A stretch of DNA of 51,002 nucleotides. Source: Gammaproteobacteria bacterium (GTDB lineage: Bacteria; Pseudomonadota; Gammaproteobacteria; Pseudomonadales; Azotimanducaceae). The stretch is taken from positions 28,546 to 79,547 of the forward strand of contig JAAXKB010000032.1 of assembly GCA_012269545.1 (NCBI GenBank), given 5' to 3'. Under the pieces are notes generated by a model. The model was not told the DNA's origin and searched no databases. It saw nothing but the letters and a program-made list of their open reading frames with translations. Below are positions 43,615 through 50,447 of the stretch, in pieces (the stretch's first letter is position 1; the number at the start of each line of letters is the position of its first letter). Position numbers and translations under genes: made by a program.

Positions 43615-44013
43615 CTATTCAGGGCGCATCTCATAAAGGAAGCCGCTAGGGACCTGACGAAACCCCAAACCTTGAAAAAAATCAGCGGGGCCGGGTAACG
43701 TCACCAGCAATTCTCTGCCGCCTTTGCTTTCAGCCACCCCAATCGCATGTCCAATCAGCCAACGGCCCACACCATTGCGCTGATAGGTATCCAAAACCAT
43801 AACCATGCCAAGCTCAAACAGCCCAGGCTTTCCGTCTGAGTGAGATGATTCAAGCGAATGCATTGCATAACACCCAATGACTTGTTCGTGCATTTTTGCC
43901 ACCCGCAGCACGTCGGGCGGCAGTTGCATGTCCCCATAGACCTCGGCCATTTCGCGCGGCAGCGCGGCTGGGTCACCACGGAACACTTCGTAATCTCGGT
44001 GGACTAATGCCAT
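43615..44013 (-). CDS. GNAT-family N-acetyltransferase
   Basis: A 132-residue GNAT acetyltransferase with the acetyl-CoA loop in YQRNGVGRWLIGHA (the R/Q-x-x-G-x-G/A pattern) and the C-terminal FFQGLGFRQVP. The start is placed at the ATG at 44013, which lies inside the last codons of the upstream gene (10-base overlap); the longer frame beyond that merely overlaps the neighbour. It is coupled to that gene of unknown function. The acceptor may be a small amine or a protein; the sequence does not say. Confidence 0.85.
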   Translation of the reverse strand: MALVHRDYEVFRGDPAALPREMAEVYGDMQLPPDVLRVAKMHEQVIGCYAMHSLESSHSDGKPGLFELGMVMVLDTYQRNGVGRWLIGHAIGVAESKGGRELLVTLPGPADFFQGLGFRQVPSGFLYEMRPE

Positions 44014-44453
44014 AACGTGCTTAGCCGGGTTTTTATCGTCGACCAAAGACCCCGCGATCTGGTTTTGGACCTTGGTTGTCCGAGCAGGTGTCGGATCATC
44101 AAATCTGCCAGTTGTTGGTAGTTCGACCATTCGTCTTCAATGTCAAAACAGTCCGGTCCAAAGGTCTGAGCAAAATCGGCGGATAACTGAGGCAGATAGC
44201 CGCGCACAAAATCCAGGCCTTGAGGAGTGAAGTCACTGGTGTACAGCGTCGCTCCATGGGCAGCAAAGAGCGTCGTTACCTGCCCCTCCTGGAGTCGAAC
44301 GGAAGACAGCTGGTCGGCACGTTGCTCGGTGAATGCTTGGCTCAGCAGACGATGCTGGGCGCAAAAGGCGAGCAGAAAGCCCAGCGGCAGCATCGCTTTG
44401 TCCAAGGCTCCGGCCTCTTGCAGATAATCGTCTACCGTCGCAACTTCGTTCAT
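44004..44453 (-). CDS. Hypothetical protein coupled to GNAT gene
   Basis: A 149-residue soluble protein I do not recognise with certainty. It begins NEVATVDDYLQEAGALDK and is largely helical up to residue 60, then contains a mixed segment with TPQGLDFVRGYLPQ and an acidic FDIEDEWSNYQQL. The basic tail RSKTRSRGLWSTIKTRL could bind membrane or nucleic acid. It probably belongs to a small DUF family seen near acetyltransferases. The ATG at 44453 is preferred to a TTG one codon earlier; GGG lies ten bases upstream. It overlaps the GNAT gene by ten bases. Confidence 0.68.
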   Translation of the reverse strand: MNEVATVDDYLQEAGALDKAMLPLGFLLAFCAQHRLLSQAFTEQRADQLSSVRLQEGQVTTLFAAHGATLYTSDFTPQGLDFVRGYLPQLSADFAQTFGPDCFDIEDEWSNYQQLADLMIRHLLGQPRSKTRSRGLWSTIKTRLSTLWH

Positions 44454-44484
44454 CAATTTCTACCCGCTGCTTTTTAACAAAAAA

Positions 44485-44982
44485 TTAGGGTGCAAAACTG
44501 GAACGAGCTCGGATACCCCATCCGGAATCTGTGCGCTGCAAAATGTAGAGGGAGTTAAACGACACGTAGGCTTCACCCTCTGGGTTAAACCGCGTGAACT
44601 GCACAGCAAAGTGCACTTTGTCAGCATCGGCTTGTACGGTGGAAATACTGTCCCATCGGCTGTGCGACCAGTTAAACCGTTTGGCGAACGCCTCTAGGTC
44701 CGTTGCTTCAATGAAGCTTTGACGATCAGGGAAGACTGTCACTCCTCCGCTGGCAACTCGCACATGCGGATACGTCAGCGTGCGCGCAAAATTCGGCACA
44801 TCACGGCCATTGAATGTCCGCATGAATTCGTACATCACGTCCAGCGCCTGCGATTCAGCTTCACGCGCATCTGCTGATGCGGATTCCGGCAGCAAGTCGA
44901 AGACGATCTCGCTGTCCGATGCAAAACTTGGCACGGCCAGCAACAAAAGACTGTTCAGCAAAAGCAAAAAATACATGCGCAT
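44485..44982 (-). CDS. Exported NTF2/SnoaL-like protein
   Basis: A 165-residue protein with a signal peptide (about 1-21, ending PSFAS) and an NTF2-like fold of about 120 residues: helices around EFMRTFNGRDVPNFARTL, then strands YPHVRVASGGV, KVHFAVQFTRFN and YVSFNSLYILQRT. Proteins of this fold bind small hydrophobic ligands or act as isomerases and dehydratases, and no catalytic residues can be named here. The start is strong (AAGGAG six bases before the ATG). It lies 12 bases behind the TauD-like gene and so is likely cotranscribed with it, though exported while its partner is cytoplasmic. Confidence 0.78.
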   Translation of the reverse strand: MRMYFLLLLNSLLLLAVPSFASDSEIVFDLLPESASADAREAESQALDVMYEFMRTFNGRDVPNFARTLTYPHVRVASGGVTVFPDRQSFIEATDLEAFAKRFNWSHSRWDSISTVQADADKVHFAVQFTRFNPEGEAYVSFNSLYILQRTDSGWGIRARSSFAP

Positions 44983-44994
44983 GCGCGGCTCCTT

Positions 44995-45840
44995 CTAAGC
45001 GGGTTCGTCACCAGTCAACGTTACCCGATGCATTAAACGGTGTTGCGGAAAGAAATCGTTCACAGGTTTGTGCTGTGTTGAGCGGTTATCCCAAATCGCG
45101 ACAGTTCCCGGCTGCCAAGACAAACGCACTGTGTGCTCTTCCGCCACAACATGACGGTACAGAAAATCCAGCAATGCCTCACTTTCAGCTGCCGGTAACC
45201 CAACAATATGGGTTGTAAATAGCGCGTTAACATAAATTGATTTCCGCCCGCTCTCCGGATGCGTCCGAATCAGCGGGTGCGCTACCGGGGGATTCTCTTC
45301 GATGGCAGGTGCCAGTCGTGCTGCGCCACCGGGTTCCGCCAGACTTTCACGAAAACCATGACGAAAGTCGTTAACCGCCTTGAGCGGTAGAAGAAACGCC
45401 TGCATCTGTGCAGACAACGCGTCGAAAGCTGCCGTGGCACTTGCCCACATGGTGTCCCCGCCAAAGGGCGGAATGATCTGGCCCTGCAGCAAGGTAAAGC
45501 TGGGCGGCCGCTGCATAAACGTCATATCCGAATGCCAAACTTCGATCTTCGACGGATTTTCAGCCGTGCTCTCGAGAATCTGAACATCCGGCGCCTCAGC
45601 AACCGTAGCGTAAGCCGGGTGTCCCAACACGTCACCAAACGCCCCAGCAAAGGCGGCAAAAACCGTGGGGGTTTGCTCTTGATCGCGAAAAAACAGGACC
45701 TCATGCCGAACTAAAAGCTCGCGCACCGCGCGATAAATGTCGTCGCTGCTGGCAATATCCCTCAGCGACACACCCGTGACAAAGGCACCCAAGGAACCTG
45801 ACGCTCTGTCAATTTGAATCTGATCGATTGAGGCTGCCAA
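44995..45840 (-). CDS. TauD/TfdA-family dioxygenase
   Basis: A 281-residue Fe(II)/2-oxoglutarate dioxygenase resembling taurine dioxygenase. Metal ligands are His103 and Asp105 in VWHSDMTF and the distal His in STQHKPVNDF; the 2-oxoglutarate Arg lies in RLMHRVT. The start is TTG 45840, with GGAG six bases upstream, which places the family N-terminus SGSLGAFVTGVSL correctly; the ATG-like extension to 45918 has no support. Substrates in the family include taurine, other sulfonates, 2,4-D and alkyl sulfates. No sulfonate transporter lies beside it. Confidence 0.88.
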   Translation of the reverse strand: MAASIDQIQIDRASGSLGAFVTGVSLRDIASSDDIYRAVRELLVRHEVLFFRDQEQTPTVFAAFAGAFGDVLGHPAYATVAEAPDVQILESTAENPSKIEVWHSDMTFMQRPPSFTLLQGQIIPPFGGDTMWASATAAFDALSAQMQAFLLPLKAVNDFRHGFRESLAEPGGAARLAPAIEENPPVAHPLIRTHPESGRKSIYVNALFTTHIVGLPAAESEALLDFLYRHVVAEEHTVRLSWQPGTVAIWDNRSTQHKPVNDFFPQHRLMHRVTLTGDEPA

Positions 45841-45954
45841 CACTTTCTCCGAGCATGCTGTTCTTTGCGGAAACCAGATTGTATCCAAGCAGCAGGTCCT
45901 GCACACCTTTGAAATCATGAAGAACAGTTCGTGCCCATGGGTTAGGCTGTACGA

Positions 45955-46497
45955 ATGGGACGCTACAGACCACCAGAACCTGAAAAAACCGCCATCATCT
46001 CCGCCGAGGGCTTCGGTCGACTACAGCAAGAACTGAACCATTTGTGGAAAGAAAAGCGACCAGAGGTAACCGCTCGAGTAGCAGCGGCAGCGGCCCTGGG
46101 GGACCGGTCGGAAAACGCAGACTACATCTACGGCAAAAAACAGCTTGCCGAAATCGACCGGCGCATTCGCTACTTAGACCAGCGCATTCGAACCCTGAAA
46201 ATCGTGGACCGTCTGCCCAGTGACAGCGGCAAAGTCTACTTCGGCGCTTGGGTAACACTGACGACGGCCAAGGGTGGAGACAAGGCACGTTACCGACTGG
46301 TTGGTCCCGACGAAATTGACGACAAGGCACAGTACATCAGTATTGATTCGCCAATGGCAAAAGCTCTGCTTGGAAAAAGCCTCGGCGACGAAATTGCCAT
46401 TATGCAGACGACCACGAGCACTCGGATTTTGAGTTTTGAAGAGACCACCGAACCGACACGCTACCGGATCGACGACATTCATTACCAGAGCGGTTAA
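45955..46497 (+). CDS. greB: Transcription elongation factor GreB
   Basis: GreB enters the RNA polymerase secondary channel and stimulates transcript cleavage so that backtracked complexes restart. The N-terminal coiled coil (about 15-90) carries the acidic tip GDRSENADY, and the C-terminal FKBP-like domain has YRLVGPDE and SPMAKALLGK. The N-terminal MGRYRPP is typical of GreB rather than GreA. At 180 residues it is longer than E. coli GreB (158), owing mainly to a C-terminal tail. It stands alone between two minus-strand operons, divergent from the TauD-like gene. Confidence 0.93.
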   Translation: MGRYRPPEPEKTAIISAEGFGRLQQELNHLWKEKRPEVTARVAAAAALGDRSENADYIYGKKQLAEIDRRIRYLDQRIRTLKIVDRLPSDSGKVYFGAWVTLTTAKGGDKARYRLVGPDEIDDKAQYISIDSPMAKALLGKSLGDEIAIMQTTTSTRILSFEETTEPTRYRIDDIHYQSG

Positions 46498-46512
46498 TGC
46501 CGTCGTGTCGAC

Positions 46513-47055
46513 CTAGCCATCAATGGGCTGCAGCACGGGGCTTAAACTGACGCGTTGCTTGTGGCTTTGCGTCCCCGCTTCTTGCGTTGATGAAATGGAA
46601 TCACCGACAAAGGCGAGCTGGCACAGGCGGGTGGTCAGCGCCAACCAGCCGGCAGCGTCTCCATTTGGCAACAGATCATGGTCTTGAGTGTCCAACAGTG
46701 AGCGCAACACGATAACGGCAGCATGCCGGTGCGTTTGCCCAAGCAATCCCGACATTTCGCGTGACGATACCCCTTCCCCGATTGGTGCATTCCCGCTGGG
46801 CAATAATGATGCCAACTGCGTTCTAAGCATGGCGAGCTGTGGCTCGATGAGAATATCACTCAATGCTGAGATCTGCAGGGCTAGCACGTTGGCGCAAAGG
46901 CCCTCCTTACCGCCAAAGTAGTGGTAAATCATGCGCTTGTTGATACCGGATTCTGCTGCTATCCGATCAACGCGAACGCCAGCCCCGCCATATTGAGCCA
47001 TGGCTCGGACTGCCACATCGGTCAAGCGTTGTCGAGTAAACTCAGGGTTACGCAT
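46513..47055 (-). CDS. TetR-family transcriptional regulator
   Basis: A 180-residue TetR regulator. The N-terminal helix-turn-helix domain is clear: FTRQRLTDVAVRAMAQYG, then VRVDRIAAESGINKRMIYHYFGGKEGL. The C-terminal ligand-binding part is variable, as usual. The start is set at the ATG at 47055; an earlier ATG at 47112 would place coding sequence across the promoter and the putative operator. It lies last in the group alkA-ogt-tetR but has its own promoter. The palindrome over that promoter suggests self-repression. The ligand is unknown. Confidence 0.88.
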   Translation of the reverse strand: MRNPEFTRQRLTDVAVRAMAQYGGAGVRVDRIAAESGINKRMIYHYFGGKEGLCANVLALQISALSDILIEPQLAMLRTQLASLLPSGNAPIGEGVSSREMSGLLGQTHRHAAVIVLRSLLDTQDHDLLPNGDAAGWLALTTRLCQLAFVGDSISSTQEAGTQSHKQRVSLSPVLQPIDG

Positions 47056-47115
47056 GACCTTATGTAACCATTTAGATACTTTTGATTCAAGAGCGCCAGC
47101 ACCGACTCTCACTGG

Positions 47116-47131
47116 GTAACTATATGGTTAC
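47116..47131 (-). promoter_or_regulatory. Putative TetR operator over the tetR promoter
   Basis: GTAACTATATGGTTAC is a 16-base palindrome with one mismatch per half. On the minus strand it covers the likely -10 element TATAGT (47119-47124); a -35 TTGATC lies 18 bases away at 47143-47148. A second pair of the same half-sites, GGTTAC (47046-47051) and GTAACC (47064-47069), spans the start codon at 47055. Both are the size expected for TetR operators and point to autoregulation. Confidence 0.62.
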
Positions 47132-47172
47132 TTTTGACATAAGATCAAGGCGGCACTCAGATCAATCCACCG

Positions 47173-47649
47173 TTAGCCTATCTCAAGCCCGAGCAGATAC
47201 TGCTTGGCCTCCAGGCCGCCGCCAAACCCGGTGAGCGCGCCATTACTGCCCACCACTCGATGACAGGGAATAAAAATCGCTAAAGGATTATTGCCATTGG
47301 CATTGCCAACAGCGCGCATCGCCTTAGGTGAACCAATAGCCTCGGCAATCTGTTTATACGATCGCACTTCTCCGTAAGGTATGACCCGCAGAGCATCCAG
47401 CACTCGGCTTTGGAATGGCGTCGCTCTCGGAGCGAGAGCGACGTCGAAACATCGCCGCCGACGCTCAAAGTACTCATCCAGTTCTCTTCGTGCTTGATCA
47501 AAATAAGCGTCATGGCGCCGCCACGAGTCATCAGGCGTCGTTCGAGCTTTATTACCCGAAGAAAAATATAGCCCAGTTAACGCATGCTCGTTACCGGTCA
47601 ACATCAGACGGCCAATAGGACTCTGTGCATAGGTATAGAAAGTTGTCAT
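47173..47649 (-). CDS. ogt: Methylated-DNA-protein-cysteine methyltransferase
   Basis: A 158-residue suicide repair protein that removes methyl from O6-methylguanine or O4-methylthymine in DNA. The alkyl-acceptor is Cys129 in IPCHRVVGSNG, and the recognition helix with RAVGNANGNNP precedes it. The N-terminal ribonuclease-like domain is intact. GGAAGGAG lies just before the ATG. It sits 34 bases behind an AlkA-like glycosylase gene on the same strand, so the two repair genes form an operon. It is an Ogt-type enzyme with no Ada N-terminal domain. Confidence 0.95.
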   Translation of the reverse strand: MTTFYTYAQSPIGRLMLTGNEHALTGLYFSSGNKARTTPDDSWRRHDAYFDQARRELDEYFERRRRCFDVALAPRATPFQSRVLDALRVIPYGEVRSYKQIAEAIGSPKAMRAVGNANGNNPLAIFIPCHRVVGSNGALTGFGGGLEAKQYLLGLEIG

Positions 47650-47683
47650 AGCTCCTTCCGCATCGTAGTATGTGCTTACTTAC

Positions 47684-48766
47684 TTATTGTCCTCTATGCT
47701 GCCTAGACACTTCACGCCGCAAGCCAGCCAGTCGCCAAATGTGCATCAAGGCGTAGGCGCGCCAGGGGCACCAACATTCCGCCAGCTTTAACGCCCGAGC
47801 CGGTGTCGTTTTTAGCTGCTTGAGCACCACCCAATCATTGTGCGGGAACGCATTGACATCTTTGACAACCCGCAAGCGCATGTAGTTTTGCGTCCAGGGA
47901 CCAATGCCTTTTATCGCGCCAAGCCCCTCTACAAATGACTCGCTGGCGTGCCCCTCGAGTAATGCATGACCCGTGTCATCGACCCATCTCGCAAGTGTCG
48001 ATATGGCCTTGCCTCGATTGCCGGGCATACCAAGCTCCGCAACTTCTTGATATCTGAGTCGATTCGGGCCGGGGAAATCTCCTTCGCCGTACGCTGCGAT
48101 CATGCGATTGGCCAACTCTGTGCCTCGGGCCACACTCACTTGTTGCCCCAATACTGCGCGCACGGCAGTTTCGAATCCGTCCCACGCTCCCGGTACTCTG
48201 AGCCCGGGCGCTTCTGCAACGCTTTGCCTTAGATAATCGGGCGACGCTCCGAGCAGGGTCTGGTCAATGGCATCTCCGTCCACTCGCAAATCAAACAATC
48301 GAGCCACGCGGAGCAGTAATCCATGAGCGGGACCACAGTTCAGCGGCATCAGCACCTGCAGGCCTTGCCCATGCTGAGACACCTCGAGCCAAACAGACGG
48401 CTTACCAGCCTTAGACACTCGGCGCCGGTAGCATCGACCCTGAACTTCTTCGATACCCTGCAGGGCTCTCGCGCCGAGGTAATCAAAGACCCATTCAAAG
48501 TGGTAAGCACCGGTGACCGGCAAATCAATACGGATCGCTGTTGCTGACGCCCTACGCCGCGATGCAGGCACTTGATTGACGCGCAACTGAGTCGGCGACC
48601 GGCCAAGCAAACGGCGCGTTTCTGTCAGGAGGTCACCGGGAGCAGCCATGCCCAAATGCGCTGCAATATCTGCCGCGACAAGCTTGGTTTGGGTCACCAG
48701 ACCGTGAATCAGATTAGCGCGCAGCTGCTCGTCAAACGTCAAGGCTCTCGATGATTGAGTATTCAT
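47684..48766 (-). CDS. alkA: AlkA-type 3-methyladenine DNA glycosylase with AraC-like N-terminal remnant
   Basis: A 360-residue protein with an AlkA_N domain (about 78-190) and a HhH-GPD glycosylase domain (about 195-355). The hairpin-helix-hairpin is in GLGAIKGIGPWTQNY, and the catalytic aspartate is Asp311 in FPHNDWV. The first 75 residues look like the C-terminal part of an AraC/Ada DNA-binding region: a helix with DIAAHLGM, then LLTETRRLLGRSPTQLR. Full Ada-AlkA fusions are about 480 residues, so this is a shortened form without the Ada methyl-acceptor cysteines. It excises 3-methyladenine and related bases. It is followed by ogt. Confidence 0.88.
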   Translation of the reverse strand: MNTQSSRALTFDEQLRANLIHGLVTQTKLVAADIAAHLGMAAPGDLLTETRRLLGRSPTQLRVNQVPASRRRASATAIRIDLPVTGAYHFEWVFDYLGARALQGIEEVQGRCYRRRVSKAGKPSVWLEVSQHGQGLQVLMPLNCGPAHGLLLRVARLFDLRVDGDAIDQTLLGASPDYLRQSVAEAPGLRVPGAWDGFETAVRAVLGQQVSVARGTELANRMIAAYGEGDFPGPNRLRYQEVAELGMPGNRGKAISTLARWVDDTGHALLEGHASESFVEGLGAIKGIGPWTQNYMRLRVVKDVNAFPHNDWVVLKQLKTTPARALKLAECWCPWRAYALMHIWRLAGLRREVSRQHRGQ

Positions 48767-48780
48767 TGCTCAACTATAGC

Positions 48781-48807
48781 CAATGACACCTCCAAGGGTG
48801 GTCATTG
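48781..48807. promoter_or_regulatory. Inverted repeat upstream of alkA
   Basis: CAATGAC-ACC (48781-48790) pairs with GGT-G-GTCATTG (48797-48807), a ten-base-pair stem with one bulged G and a six-base loop. It lies 15 to 41 bases before the alkA ATG (minus strand). It may be a regulator site or a leader hairpin. It does not share the half-site found at the tetR promoter. On the plus strand GTTTT follows, but no plus-strand gene ends here. Confidence 0.45.
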
Positions 48808-48928
48808 GTTTTCGCCGCGGTCAAATTTCCTTTCTACAATGTCGAGACCATCGAACTTTGACTCGCTGGGGAATTTCTTTAATGTCTGGCTGTTCACAAA
48901 TTCTGCCAACCGATAAGAGAGTCAAGAA

Positions 48929-49627
48929 ATGCGCGAAGCGACGTGGGAAGAGCCTTCGGATTTGATCATTGAGCAAATCGAAATTGGGCCAATGCAAAAT
49001 TACACCTACTTAATCGGCTGTCGCAGCACCCGCGAGGTTGTCTTGGTTGACCCCGCTTGGGACATCGATTCTCTGGTCAGTCACATCAATGAGAAGGACT
49101 ACACGCTGACTGCGGCACTGGCCACGCACTATCATCCGGACCACGTCGGCGGCTCTTTCAGCGGCAATCAGGTAGAGGGCTACGCAAAGTTGCTGGAAAC
49201 CAATCCGGTGAAACTGTATGCCCACAACTTGGAAGCCGATGGCATCAAAAAGGTCACTGAGGTGTCCGAATCAGATATCGCCCGCGTGGAATCCGGCGAC
49301 ACCTTGCGTGTGGGTAACATTGAAATTGAATTCTTGCATACTCCTGGACACACACCCGGCAGCCAATGCTTCAAAGTAAAAAACACGCTTATCAGTGGCG
49401 ATACTCTTTTCATCAACGGCTGCGGCAGAGTGGATTTGCCCGGCTCGAACTCCGAAGACATGTACCACAGTATGTGCAAGCTCTGCAGCTTGCCGGACGA
49501 CACCCTGCTATTACCCGGTCACAACTATGGTCACGTACCTAATGCAACCATGGGTGAAACTAAAAAAATTAATGCTTACCTGCGCATCAACGACCTAGAC
49601 ACTTGGTCGTCGATCATGGGCCACTGA
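48929..49627 (+). CDS. MBL-fold hydrolase (glyoxalase II-like)
   Basis: A 232-residue metallo-hydrolase with an intact metal site: HYHPDH at the HxHxDH position, a histidine in HTPGHTPGS, the bridging Asp in LISGDTLF, and LLPGHNYG. This set resembles glyoxalase II and persulfide dioxygenase relatives that act on thioesters or thiol conjugates in the cytoplasm. The ATG follows GAGAG. It is 26 bases upstream of an enoyl-CoA hydratase gene on the same strand. A fatty-acyl or sulfur-linked role is possible, but the substrate is not known. Confidence 0.9.
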   Translation: MREATWEEPSDLIIEQIEIGPMQNYTYLIGCRSTREVVLVDPAWDIDSLVSHINEKDYTLTAALATHYHPDHVGGSFSGNQVEGYAKLLETNPVKLYAHNLEADGIKKVTEVSESDIARVESGDTLRVGNIEIEFLHTPGHTPGSQCFKVKNTLISGDTLFINGCGRVDLPGSNSEDMYHSMCKLCSLPDDTLLLPGHNYGHVPNATMGETKKINAYLRINDLDTWSSIMGH

Positions 49628-49653
49628 CAGGCGTTCCGACGCCGGAGCACACT

Positions 49654-50394
49654 ATGACTGAACTGGTTACCTATACCTCTAAACATCACGTCGCGACCAT
49701 CACCATCAACCGCGCAGATCGAATGAATGCGCTCAACGAAGAAGTGATTCTTGCGCTGCAAGCCGCTTGGCAGCGGCTGGAAAACAGCGACGACCGTGTA
49801 GCCGTGCTCACCGCCGCCGGCGACAAGGCATTTTCCGTCGGCGCTGACGTTAAAGACGCTCCAAAGGAGATGTGGCAGGGCGTACCCAGCATTGGCGCAC
49901 AAACTAGCAAGCCCGTCATTGCGGCGGTCAAAGGTTGGTGCATTGGCGGTTCCTACGTGATCGTGCAAATGTGCGATTTGGTTGTGGCCGCAGATAATAC
50001 GCGCTTCAAGTATCCCGAGGCCCAGCTAGGATTCACAGGCGGTTTGATTGCCAGTGCTGTCGCGCGCATTCCTCACAAAGTGGCTATGGAGTTTATGCTG
50101 CTGGGCGAAGACTTTGACGCCCATCGCGCACTCGCTGCAGGCATGGTCAACAAAGTTGTGCCAACAGGCGAGGAAGAAGCGCAGGCACAGGCATGGGCCA
50201 AGATTCTGGCCAATTCGGCGCCTCTCGTTGTGCAGGGGTTAAAGGAATTCAGCATGGCCACATTGAACAAGAGCCCTGCTGAGGCGGGAGCCGTTGCAAG
50301 AGATCAACTGCTTGGCATCAAATTCAGTGATGATGGCGCAGAGGGGCGCAAAGCATTTGGCGAAAAGCGCACCCCTGCGTTCATGGGAAGGTAA
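49654..50394 (+). CDS. Enoyl-CoA hydratase/isomerase family protein
   Basis: A 246-residue crotonase-fold enzyme. The first oxyanion-hole motif is in KAFSVGADVKDA; the second is KGWCIGGSYVIVQMCDLVVAA. One of the two glutamates used by true hydratases appears replaced in the second motif, since the usual GGCE reads GGSY, while the later position PEAQLGFTGG keeps a Glu. It may therefore be an isomerase, hydrolase or other crotonase activity. GGAG lies six bases before the ATG at 49654. It follows the MBL hydrolase by 26 bases and is convergent with the epoxide hydrolase. Confidence 0.9.
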   Translation: MTELVTYTSKHHVATITINRADRMNALNEEVILALQAAWQRLENSDDRVAVLTAAGDKAFSVGADVKDAPKEMWQGVPSIGAQTSKPVIAAVKGWCIGGSYVIVQMCDLVVAADNTRFKYPEAQLGFTGGLIASAVARIPHKVAMEFMLLGEDFDAHRALAAGMVNKVVPTGEEEAQAQAWAKILANSAPLVVQGLKEFSMATLNKSPAEAGAVARDQLLGIKFSDDGAEGRKAFGEKRTPAFMGR

Positions 50395-50447
50395 CGACGG
50401 CGGCCCAGTCAGCAAAGAACGTCGGCGGCCGTCAAACCCCGGCGTCT

